A DNA stretch of 5,959 bases. It comes from Candidatus Poseidoniaceae archaeon (GTDB lineage Archaea > Thermoplasmatota > Poseidoniia > Poseidoniales > Poseidoniaceae). Location: NCBI GenBank assembly GCA_022424925.1, contig JAKMGM010000010.1:1-5959 (forward strand). Direction: 5' to 3'. Below are positions 1 through 5,959 of the stretch, in pieces. The first letter of the stretch is position 1; every line of letters begins with the position of its first letter. Made by a program: the position numbers and the translations under genes. The notes under the pieces were generated by a model. It worked only from the letters and a program-made list of their open reading frames with translations, did not search any database and was not told where the DNA came from.

Positions 1-220
1 CAATGTATCCTTCAGTTGTCAGTCGAGCCATATTGTCGCGGAAGTCGCACGCTTGAGTGGTACAGCCCGGCGTCGAGTCACGGGGGTAAAAATACAAAAT
101 AACTGTCTTGCCGTCGTCTTGGTACGCACTGGAACTGTGAAGTTTACCCGATGAGTCATGGACCTCAAAAGGGGGTGCGTCTTGTCCTACTTCGTGTGTT
201 ACTGCTTCGCTCATGTTCAT
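1..220 (-). CDS. bcp: Bcp/PrxQ-type peroxiredoxin (thioredoxin-dependent thiol peroxidase), N-terminal part
   Basis: Reading the minus strand from the ATG at 220 gives 73 residues that continue past the window edge; the family is usually about 150-160 residues, so roughly half is present. The segment LYFYPRDSTPGCTTQACDF (residues 42-60) is the signature of the family. P46, T50 and C53 form the PxxxTxxC active site, where C53 (codon 62-64) is the peroxidatic cysteine. C58 (codon 47-49), five residues later, matches the resolving cysteine of Bcp/PrxQ enzymes that form an intramolecular disulfide. The known role is cytoplasmic reduction of hydrogen peroxide and organic hydroperoxides with electrons from thioredoxin. 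The start may be 220 (MNMSEA) or the second ATG at 214 (MSEA); neither has a clear Shine-Dalgarno sequence, so a short-leader or leaderless message is possible. It is divergent from the operon to its right and probably functionally unrelated to it. Confidence 0.95.
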   Translation of the reverse strand, partial: MNMSEAVTHEVGQDAPPFEVHDSSGKLHSSSAYQDDGKTVILYFYPRDSTPGCTTQACDFRDNMARLTTEGYI

Positions 221-288
221 TGCCCTATGCTTCAAGGTCAAGAACCATTGGTTGAGCCCGTGAGCGCCTGGAGCACTCGTACTTCGGA

Positions 289-298
289 TTAAATTTTA
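289..298. promoter_or_regulatory. AT-rich TATA-like tract, candidate peroxiredoxin promoter
   Basis: The tract TTAAATTTTA is the most AT-rich stretch of the intergenic region. Read on the minus strand (TAAAATTTAA) it lies about 70 bases before the peroxiredoxin ATG. With the usual archaeal distance of about 25 bases from TATA box to start site, transcription would begin near 265 and leave a leader of about 45 bases. Because the tract is nearly symmetric it could also serve the plus strand. Assignment rests on composition and spacing only. Confidence 0.35.
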
Positions 299-310
299 CT
301 TAGCACCTTC

Positions 311-336
311 GCATACTCCCGTTTATGCACTACGGG
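311..336. repeat. Two interleaved 5-bp inverted repeats
   Basis: GCATA at 311-315 is the perfect reverse complement of TATGC at 324-328. CCCGT at 318-322, which lies in the loop of the first pair, is the perfect reverse complement of ACGGG at 332-336. The two pairings interleave, which is the topology of a compact H-type pseudoknot or of two alternative hairpins. Short pairings of this size can arise by chance and no function is assigned. Confidence 0.45.
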
Positions 337-357
337 TTCGAATTGCGTCATTCTGGG

Positions 358-363
358 TATATG
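358..363 (+). promoter_or_regulatory. Weak TATA-like element, candidate operon promoter
   Basis: TATATG sits inside GGGTATATGCCC (355-366), an interrupted GGG/CCC inverted repeat, about 50 bases before the ATG at 414. An archaeal start site about 25 bases downstream would fall near 385 and leave a leader of about 28 bases. The flanking bases do not give a strong purine-rich BRE, so this is a weak call. The partial symmetry could also be a protein-binding site. Confidence 0.3.
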
Positions 364-413
364 CCCGCATAGCGACCGATTCTTTCAATAACCGGCAGTT
401 ATCAAGTTGATTC

Positions 414-845
414 ATGGTGGCGGCTCGCATGTCTCGTAGAAGTCGCCGTTATTCGAAGCAGATTCAGCGCACAAATACCCGCTTTGATCTTCAAACAATC
501 GCCAGCGCAGTGCAAACCGACCTCGACAAAAGAGACATTACGTACGACGAAGCACTGACGCTTGGAAACCTCATCCAAAACCGTGCTGACCAACTCCCGG
601 GCGACACCATTGTTTACGCAGTTTCAGACCGTGACGCATACCGCAGAACTCTCGAATTGTACCTGCGTGACGCTTTGCTCACCAAAACTGAACAAATGCT
701 GCTGTGGGAAGAACGCCGCAGGCTTGGAATCACTGATTCTGAACACGAACGCCTGCTTGAGCAATTGCTCCTCCAATGGCGGCGACAAGGAAAGAAAGTC
801 ACAATCGCCCGCTTCGACAGCCCAGGGGGTGACCCTTCTGCGTGA
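414..845 (+). CDS. Hypothetical 143-residue helical, charged cytoplasmic protein
   Basis: I do not recognise a named family. The protein has no signal peptide or membrane segment. It opens with a strongly basic stretch (MSRRSRRYSK from residue 6), then a mostly helical body rich in Arg, Glu, Gln and Leu. The section at residues 90-118, with EQMLLWEERRRLGI followed by TDSEHERLLEQLLLQ, resembles the 'E..LL..LR..LGIs..eH..ll' helix-turn-helix pattern found in several small archaeal helical modules; this is a pattern resemblance, not a family assignment. The start may be ATG 414 (MVAAR) or ATG 429 (MSRRS). The latter has a GGTGG at 416-420 eight bases upstream as a modest ribosome site, while 414 would suit a short leader. 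The stop at 843-845 is one base before the ATG of the large surface protein, so the two are almost certainly co-transcribed. A cytoplasmic partner or regulator of that protein is possible but unproven. Confidence 0.8.
   Translation: MVAARMSRRSRRYSKQIQRTNTRFDLQTIASAVQTDLDKRDITYDEALTLGNLIQNRADQLPGDTIVYAVSDRDAYRRTLELYLRDALLTKTEQMLLWEERRRLGITDSEHERLLEQLLLQWRRQGKKVTIARFDSPGGDPSA
824..832 (+). promoter_or_regulatory. Shine-Dalgarno-like site for the large surface protein
   Basis: AGGGGGTGA matches the archaeal consensus AGGAGGTGA at eight of nine positions and lies within the 3' end of the preceding gene. The gap to the ATG at 847 is 14 bases, longer than ideal. A GTG at 829-831 inside the motif is in frame with the large protein, but using it would leave no ribosome site upstream and would add six residues before an otherwise ideal signal peptide. 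I therefore prefer 847. Confidence 0.6.
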
Positions 846-846
846 C

Positions 847-927
847 ATGGTTCGCCGACAAACACTCCTTGCAACGCTTTTGGTTGCTCTCTTCCTCCTC
901 CCAATGTACTTGCCGCTGGCGAATGCC
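847..927 (+). other. Signal peptide of the large surface protein
   Basis: The 27 residues have a basic n-region (MVRRQ), a long Leu/Ala/Val core and an A-N-A sequence directly before DGSDD, fitting type I signal peptidase cleavage after Ala27. There is no lipobox cysteine, so a lipoprotein anchor is unlikely and attachment must come from the C-terminal membrane helices. The feature also supports ATG 847 as the real start. Confidence 0.85.
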
Positions 928-3900
928 GATGGCAGTGACGATGCTGGCACTACAAGCGGCCGTTCGTCCCTTGACTTCTATTTCCGCAACCCGCTGCAAC
1001 TCAGCAATTCAGGTTCAGCGGTTATCGACTCCAGCCTTTATCTCGAGCCGGGTGAACACATCATTACTGCAAACATCTCTGCGACCGGAACAGGAAGCGA
1101 TGACCTTTGGCTTGTACTGCAGCACAAAGGTTCGCCCACTCTTGGCTTCACTGATGTCAAGAGCATCGCAATGGGCGCCATAAGCGGTTCATCCGGTCAG
1201 GTTGACCTCACGCCTATTTCCTTTTCCTGGAACGCCACAAACGGTTTGGGTCAAGAACTTCGCATTAAACTCATTTCAAACAAGGAAACTGGCAACGAAT
1301 TACTCAACAACATACAAGATATCGGGTTTGCTTTTTCCGTTGAGAACAAGCATTTGGGCGAATTGATGACCAATACTTTCCCAGCTGACGACCCCTCAAA
1401 CAACCGAATGCAGTTGCCAAATGCGGTGCAAAGACTGAACTCCACTGTTACAAACTCTGGCGTTAAACCGCTTTCAGCGACCATGACAATTGTTCTCACC
1501 AACAATGCATCACCCCCGACGGTCATCACCGTTTCCTCAAATACGGTGCTGCTTCAACCAGGTTCGCACCCCGCTTCTTCCGCAACACTCCAAGATTCAG
1601 GTATTTTGAGCGCCGAAATAGACTCACGCACTCTTACTGGCGTTTGGAACATATCTGCAACGGTTCAATTCGACGGAACAGCCTGGACAGAAACCCTCAC
1701 AGTCCGTGAATCTTGGGTGAAATTCTCAGATTACAATGCGATTGTAATTGAACCTGCAACACTGGTTGTCGAACCCGGGGAATCGACTGCACTTACATTC
1801 GTCGTCAAAAACACGGGCGTGGTCAGCGACCAATTTTCCATTTCAGTGACTCAGAACAAACCTTGGGCGGATGTCAACTCAGCATCTTTTGGCGGTACAC
1901 TGCCTGCGAATTCAGTCCGTTTGGTGACGCTCGATGTTAACGTTCCATCCACGGCCGTCCGTTCTGAGACTGCAAAAATCACTATCTCATTTACTTCCGT
2001 CAATTCACCTGACAACTATGTCATACAAGGCATAGGTCGCGTCATGGTCGGTGACTTCTTCAAAGGTAATGTAACGCTCATCGAAGGTGCTGCTGTAAAG
2101 ACAATCAATCCTGGGGGTCAAGCGCAGTACATTGCTGAAATCGAAAACACCGGCAGCGTTACGACAACCTACACCCTTGATACTGGGCTGTCGGTATCGA
2201 CGCTCAACTGGACATACGAGGTCAGCCCCTCGATAACCCCGCCTATTCCATCGGGTGCAACCACACAAGTGGTCATCACATTGACCGCCCCAGCAGTTCA
2301 AAACCCAATTGTTGCAAGCGAATACAATACCGCTGGAGATGAACTCGATGTCTGGATTCAATGTCAACCTATTGGTGGTGGAATTCCTGCTCAAGACACG
2401 GCTCCAATCAAAGTTTCACCCGTGATTGTCGTTGACCCTGGATTGAATCCAGAACCAAATTACCTTTCGGTTGAGGAAATCGAGCAGACCCTCACCGGCT
2501 CGCAACTGGTCAAGAATATCGACCTCAACATGCGCGTTATTCACAACCTGCCCACCATGCTCAGCGAAACCCTTAACGCAACCCTCACCACCTCGAAATC
2601 CTTTGTTGCGCTCAATGAAGGCGGATTTAGTGAGGCTGACCGATGGAATGTTTCCGTTTCGAATCCAATCTATTCTGGCGTATCCCCCGGTGATAGTTTG
2701 AACACATCTCTGGATATCATTGGCCCTCAAGCGAACCAATACCCCGTTGCTGGAACGTTTTCAGCTTCCCTTACTGTTACGCCAACCCTGAGCAATGCGC
2801 TGTTGGGAAGCGGCGTAACTGCAGTCCCTCTTACGAGGAATTACACATTGGTGATTCCACCGGTAATCGACGGTGAATTCCTTGACCAAGGTTCCTACGA
2901 TGTGCCGGTTGGTGTCGATGTATCCATACCCATGCGATTTGCAAACACTGGAAACGACGTTGGCTCGTATCGGCTGCGAGTGGTTGATGATTTGCCAGAG
3001 AACTGGACGGCGAATTTCACTGATACAGACCAAAACATATCCAACTTGACTGCCGATATCGCTGACGGTACCCTTGACGGCTCATCCGGAAACGCCGCTC
3101 ACATCCAGGTTGTGGACTTCAACATCAAGACCGATCCACTGGCTCCCGCCGGCTTGAATCAGCCGGTTAAGGTTCGTATTGAGGACCCAATCTCCGGCCA
3201 GCTCATCGGCGACGTGCATGTCTTTTACGTTATTGTAGGCCAGATATTCAACGGCAGTGTGTCGCCAACGAACCAGTCTCTTGAACTGGATATTGCAGAA
3301 TCAACCTTCACCTCAGTGACGCTCTCGAATACGGGAAATGCTCCTACGGACTATGAAGTCTGGTTGGACAACACCCTCGCAGGCGATGTTGATTTCCGAC
3401 TTGAATCTCAAAGCAGTTCAAATCTTTTCATTGCTGCTGGATTCGAGGAAACTATACGGGTAGAGATGATTGCGAACGAAGATGCAGACTCAGACGGGTT
3501 TTACATGACAACCGTTTGGATTTCTGCGAACAACGGTCAAATTCTACTCGCCTCCAATATCGTGGCTAACATCACGGAAAACCACTCGATTGCAATAACT
3601 GCTCCAGAACAAATGGCGGTCACACCAGGTCAAATGGAGCAGGTTGAATTTGAAGTCACCAACTTAGGTAATCTTCAGGAGAGGGTTGGAATTAACCTCT
3701 CCGTCCAAGGCAACCTCAGTCTTTCAAAGTATCAGTTAAGCGAAACCATCCCCATCGACGGTTCGTATGCCGATACGGTGAATGTCGCGATTCCAAGCTT
3801 GGGTGGAACCGACACACTCGTTGAAGGTTCAGTGTTCAACCTCACCATCACGGTCGTCAACGCAACCACTGGAGAAGTATACAACTCCCACATCGTTGAA

Positions 3901-5829
3901 TTACTCGTTCAGCCACTGTTCATCGTTGAATCGTCGGACTGGCCATCTCGAATGGAGTTCCAACCAAAGTCAACACGCACTTGGGAAGTTACCCTCACCA
4001 ACACGGGCAATCAAGATGTCACGGTGAATGCTGTCTATGCTATTACACGCCCAGGTCTAACCAATTTGTCGACAGACTGGGAAATGGTGACGTTGCCTTC
4101 ATTGATTGTCCTTCCACGAAACACTCCAGTTGTTCACTCGTTCACAGCGATGGGAACAGTTGACGCACCTTTCCTCTCTCTCACTGCGGATTTGACCCTG
4201 TTCTTGGATCCTACAGACTCGGAAATTGAGGGCAGCGGTGAATTCACTACGCAATTGGTCATGTCACGGTTCTTCTCAACCGGCGACATAGGTATCGAGC
4301 CCGACATTAACAACGAGAACGTTAGCGTGTTCATTCCCTATACAAACATTCCAACTGAAAACGGCACTGAAGTGTCGTATGAGGTCGAACTTTGCGGCTC
4401 TGAACGCTTGTTGAATCTCCAATCCATGGGCCTCTCAGAAATCGAATACTCATGGAACTTTTCTCTTATCGTTGACAACTTTGATGGCTCTTCGGACGAG
4501 TACCCTCTCGACCTCGAACAAGAGTGTGGCTTGACCTCTCTTGGTCCAACCAACCGTCACGAACTGCTCAAACTTGAGGCATGGAATCCATCGACCATTC
4601 GGATACAGGCTGAAACACCGACTCAAGGCAAGATTTTGCCAGGTGACGGCTGGGATTTGACCTTCAGGCTGTACCATCCTGATGAAAACAACGGCTACTC
4701 GGTATATGACGAAGAGACCTTTTCTTTGGTGCTGGCCGTGTTCGCTGACCCAATGATTAAGCGCGTGTCTTCAAATGTCGAATTCCAAGAAGGCAAGGAA
4801 AGTATAGTTTCTGTCGTTGTACAGAACGTTGGTTCTGCCACGGCACTTGATGTCATGGTCGAACTGAAGTGCGTGGGTTTGACTGTTTCATCGCTTGAGG
4901 AGGACAACCCTGAACTCGTAGGTCGACCGGTATCGACTGGGCTCAACTACTCGATGATTCCATTCTTCTTCGCCACTGAGGAGGTCACCCTCTCTTGGGT
5001 TGTTACAGCCGACTCCATTGACTGGTGGACCCAACGGGCTGAGGCGTCATGTACCGCTACGCTCGATGCCTCCTTCATGGAAAATAACGTTGTCATGAAT
5101 GACCAAATGACGCTGAAGGAAGATGTCATTTCCTGGTCTCCCGGCGTTTCAAACAGTTTCATCGGTGCGGTTACATGTCTTCTGGTATCTATCATTCTGT
5201 TCCGCTTAACTTCTCAAAACGATAACTTCCGACTTCTCGCTATTTACACCGGCGTCATTGGCTTTGGATTCTCATTCCATATTTTCCAGTTCGTGTGGTG
5301 GGGCTTCGTTGTTCTCGCCCTCGCTGCGCTATGGATCTGGCGAATGACGTGGAAAAGTACCGATGAATTCCGGTTGCTGCATGAGGATTACCAACGTGCT
5401 CGGCGAGGCATATCCACGCTGTATGCGGATCACTTCGAAGAACTTTCGAACAGCAAGAAGCAACTCCGAACAATTCTTGCCATGCCAATACTCGGTATGC
5501 TCGCTCTTGTTCTCGGCGTTCCGCCAATGCTGACTGAGGACAGAACCAATGTCGTCAGCATTGCTGCCTATGTCGTTGTCGTCATGGTCGGCGTTTGGTA
5601 TCTCGTGAACAGAGCGAACTCGATGTACGGTGCATTATACGGCCGCCTTACGGATATTGAAATCAAGGCGATTCGAATCGAACGGGATCTCAGCGACCCT
5701 GCACGCTTGTTCAACGAACTTGCCGGAGACGGATTAAATCTCGATGACATCTTTGCCAATACAGGTTCAAACCCGACGTTGCCACCGGATGCAAACGCTG
5801 TGAACGAGGAGGTGAACGATGATGCCTGA
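847..5829 (+). CDS. Large membrane-anchored surface protein with tandem NEW3/CARDB-like Ig domains and a five-helix C-terminal membrane module
   Basis: The product has 1660 residues. Residues 1-27 are a signal peptide: MVRRQ, a hydrophobic core, then LANA before DG. A beta-rich N-terminal region (about 28-185) is followed by some ten repeats with a conserved turn, Asn-Thr-Gly or a variant, at residues 203, 322, 434, 567, 700, 828, 939, 1052, 1167 and 1327. Many are preceded by a V.PG-type strand, for example VEPGESTALTFVVKNTG. This matches the pattern of NEW3 (alpha-galactosidase-associated) and CARDB Ig-like domains. I count about 28 N-X-S/T sequons, all in the ectodomain, suggesting heavy N-glycosylation. 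Predicted membrane helices lie near 1437-1454, 1463-1479, 1482-1498, 1543-1562 and 1569-1587, leaving the acidic C-terminus inside. The frame is open back to 562, but that extension is Cys-rich and overlaps the upstream gene, so I start at 847. No catalytic domain is visible. A structural, adhesive or sensory surface role is inference; no specific function can be named. Confidence 0.9.
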   Translation: MVRRQTLLATLLVALFLLPMYLPLANADGSDDAGTTSGRSSLDFYFRNPLQLSNSGSAVIDSSLYLEPGEHIITANISATGTGSDDLWLVLQHKGSPTLGFTDVKSIAMGAISGSSGQVDLTPISFSWNATNGLGQELRIKLISNKETGNELLNNIQDIGFAFSVENKHLGELMTNTFPADDPSNNRMQLPNAVQRLNSTVTNSGVKPLSATMTIVLTNNASPPTVITVSSNTVLLQPGSHPASSATLQDSGILSAEIDSRTLTGVWNISATVQFDGTAWTETLTVRESWVKFSDYNAIVIEPATLVVEPGESTALTFVVKNTGVVSDQFSISVTQNKPWADVNSASFGGTLPANSVRLVTLDVNVPSTAVRSETAKITISFTSVNSPDNYVIQGIGRVMVGDFFKGNVTLIEGAAVKTINPGGQAQYIAEIENTGSVTTTYTLDTGLSVSTLNWTYEVSPSITPPIPSGATTQVVITLTAPAVQNPIVASEYNTAGDELDVWIQCQPIGGGIPAQDTAPIKVSPVIVVDPGLNPEPNYLSVEEIEQTLTGSQLVKNIDLNMRVIHNLPTMLSETLNATLTTSKSFVALNEGGFSEADRWNVSVSNPIYSGVSPGDSLNTSLDIIGPQANQYPVAGTFSASLTVTPTLSNALLGSGVTAVPLTRNYTLVIPPVIDGEFLDQGSYDVPVGVDVSIPMRFANTGNDVGSYRLRVVDDLPENWTANFTDTDQNISNLTADIADGTLDGSSGNAAHIQVVDFNIKTDPLAPAGLNQPVKVRIEDPISGQLIGDVHVFYVIVGQIFNGSVSPTNQSLELDIAESTFTSVTLSNTGNAPTDYEVWLDNTLAGDVDFRLESQSSSNLFIAAGFEETIRVEMIANEDADSDGFYMTTVWISANNGQILLASNIVANITENHSIAITAPEQMAVTPGQMEQVEFEVTNLGNLQERVGINLSVQGNLSLSKYQLSETIPIDGSYADTVNVAIPSLGGTDTLVEGSVFNLTITVVNATTGEVYNSHIVELLVQPLFIVESSDWPSRMEFQPKSTRTWEVTLTNTGNQDVTVNAVYAITRPGLTNLSTDWEMVTLPSLIVLPRNTPVVHSFTAMGTVDAPFLSLTADLTLFLDPTDSEIEGSGEFTTQLVMSRFFSTGDIGIEPDINNENVSVFIPYTNIPTENGTEVSYEVELCGSERLLNLQSMGLSEIEYSWNFSLIVDNFDGSSDEYPLDLEQECGLTSLGPTNRHELLKLEAWNPSTIRIQAETPTQGKILPGDGWDLTFRLYHPDENNGYSVYDEETFSLVLAVFADPMIKRVSSNVEFQEGKESIVSVVVQNVGSATALDVMVELKCVGLTVSSLEEDNPELVGRPVSTGLNYSMIPFFFATEEVTLSWVVTADSIDWWTQRAEASCTATLDASFMENNVVMNDQMTLKEDVISWSPGVSNSFIGAVTCLLVSIILFRLTSQNDNFRLLAIYTGVIGFGFSFHIFQFVWWGFVVLALAALWIWRMTWKSTDEFRLLHEDYQRARRGISTLYADHFEELSNSKKQLRTILAMPILGMLALVLGVPPMLTEDRTNVVSIAAYVVVVMVGVWYLVNRANSMYGALYGRLTDIEIKAIRIERDLSDPARLFNELAGDGLNLDDIFANTGSNPTLPPDANAVNEEVNDDA
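1408..5103 (+). repeat. Protein-level tandem array of about ten Ig-like (NEW3/CARDB-type) repeats
   Basis: The repeats are visible in the protein and not as DNA repeats. The anchor turns are NSG203, NTG322, NTG434, NLP567 (degenerate), NTG700, NTG828, NLG939, NTG1052, NIP1167 (degenerate) and NVG1327. Spacings are 119, 112, 133, 133, 128, 111, 113, 115 and 160 residues. Each turn is flanked by alternating hydrophobic strands, typically 12-15 residues after a turn such as EPGES, NPGGQ, TPGQM or QEGKE. The degenerate members at 567 and 1167 fall where the period predicts them, which supports a continuous array. Outer boundaries are approximate. Confidence 0.75.
5155..5607 (+). other. C-terminal five-helix membrane module of the surface protein
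   Basis: Hydrophobic segments are FIGAVTCLLVSIILF (about 1437-1454), LLAIYTGVIGFGFSF (1463-1479), FVWWGFVVLALAALWIW (1482-1498), ILAMPILGMLALVLGV (1543-1562) and VVSIAAYVVVVMVGVWYLV (1569-1587). With the N-terminus outside, an odd number of helices puts the C-terminus inside. The charged loop at 1502-1541 (KSTDEFRLLHEDYQRARR and on) is then cytoplasmic, as is the tail at 1588-1660. The short links TEDRTN and HIFQ would be outside. Helix ends are judged by eye. Confidence 0.75.
5806..5815 (+). promoter_or_regulatory. Strong Shine-Dalgarno site for the downstream gene
   Basis: GAGGAGGTGA is a full match to the consensus complementary to the 3' end of 16S rRNA. It lies inside the last codons of the surface protein gene, three bases before ATG 5819 and six bases before ATG 5822, which are in the same frame. 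The better spacing favours 5822. The placement supports translation of the downstream gene from the same message. Confidence 0.85.
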
Positions 5830-5959
5830 TGACGAACTCATCGACCCTTCAATGGAGGAAAAAACCCTCGATGAAATGCCTCAGTTCGAGGAAGAATCGT
5901 ATGCAGCATCGCCTGTTGACGCCAGTCATCCTGATGCTGGTGTACACGACGGTCAAACG
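5819..5959 (+). CDS. Acidic protein of unknown function, N-terminal part
   Basis: The frame opens with ATG ATG at 5819-5824 and stays open for 47 codons to the window end, so it is truncated at its 3' side by the window. The visible part begins MMPDDELIDPSMEEKTLDE and contains 14 Asp/Glu against a single Lys and no Arg. It shows no signal peptide or membrane segment and looks disordered. It overlaps the end of the surface protein gene by 11 bases and has a near-ideal ribosome site, so it is the third member of the operon. No family can be recognised from this stretch; a folded domain may follow outside the window. The start could be 5819 or 5822. Confidence 0.75.
   Translation, partial: MMPDDELIDPSMEEKTLDEMPQFEEESYAASPVDASHPDAGVHDGQT

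Larger units (their letters stand above)
221..413. other. Divergent intergenic region
   Basis: This 193-base spacer separates the minus-strand peroxiredoxin from the plus-strand operon and should carry promoters for both. I see no convincing coding frame in it. It contains an AT-rich tract at 289-298, a TATATG at 358-363, two interleaved 5-bp inverted repeats at 311-336, and an imperfect hairpin at 262-278 (stems 262-267 and 273-278, one C/A mismatch, 5-base loop). No terminator-like GC hairpin followed by a T tract is visible. Confidence 0.8.

Noticed and set aside
262..278. Hairpin as a terminator or attenuator in the intergenic region
   Set aside because: It has a six-base stem with a C/A mismatch and no following T tract, and it sits between divergent genes where no terminator is expected.
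255..357. Complete tRNA gene around the T-arm-like sequence
   Set aside because: No 5' acceptor strand complementary to the bases after the T-arm, and no matching anticodon arm, can be placed at the needed distances.
562..846. Upstream extension of the large open frame (95 extra codons before ATG 847)
   Set aside because: The extension is Cys-rich with no plausible domain, overlaps the better-supported 143-residue gene in another frame, and would bury an ideal signal peptide.
614..999. Overlapping minus-strand open frames opposite the start of the operon
   Set aside because: They are Arg/Ser/Cys-rich, lack ribosome sites and lie opposite two well-supported plus-strand genes; they are shadows of those genes.
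2005..5759. Many 60-130 codon open frames on both strands inside the surface protein gene
   Set aside because: The main frame is continuous and repeat-structured over the whole stretch. The alternatives have low-quality composition and no start signals.
1..5959. Mobile element, CRISPR array or toxin-antitoxin pair
   Set aside because: No transposase or integrase motifs, direct-repeat arrays or terminal inverted repeats are seen. The small upstream protein is much larger than most antitoxins and its partner is a secreted surface protein.

Overview
The window looks like a piece of an archaeal chromosome, most likely a marine planktonic euryarchaeon of the Marine Group II / Thermoplasmata type. 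This is an inference. It rests on a very large secreted protein full of N-X-S/T glycosylation sequons and Ig-like 'NTG' repeats, near-perfect Shine-Dalgarno matches (GAGGAGGTGA) at internal operon starts, no recognisable bacterial -35/-10 promoters, and roughly balanced base composition. No rRNA or marker gene is present, so a bacterial origin is not excluded.

Layout. The left edge (1-220, minus strand) holds the N-terminal half of a Bcp/PrxQ-type peroxiredoxin that runs off the window; its peroxidatic and resolving cysteines are both visible. A 193-base divergent intergenic region follows (221-413), with two weak TATA-like tracts and a pair of interleaved inverted repeats. From there a plus-strand operon runs to the right edge. 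Its members are a 143-residue helical soluble protein of unknown function (414-845), a 1660-residue membrane-anchored surface protein (847-5829), and the start of a very acidic protein (5819 onward, cut by the window end).

The three plus-strand genes are tightly packed: 1 base separates the first two, and 11 bases of overlap join the last two. Shine-Dalgarno sequences for genes two and three lie inside the preceding coding regions, so co-transcription and translational coupling are likely. The dominant product is the surface protein. It has a signal peptide, an N-terminal beta-rich region, about ten repeats of roughly 110-160 residues resembling NEW3/CARDB Ig-like domains, and about 28 sequons. 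It ends in a compact five-helix membrane module with a charged helical cytoplasmic loop and an acidic cytoplasmic tail. That terminus is more elaborate than a simple anchor and suggests that the ectodomain is linked to something on the cytoplasmic side, perhaps the two small co-transcribed proteins. No function can be assigned from sequence alone. I see no mobile element, CRISPR array or functional RNA gene.
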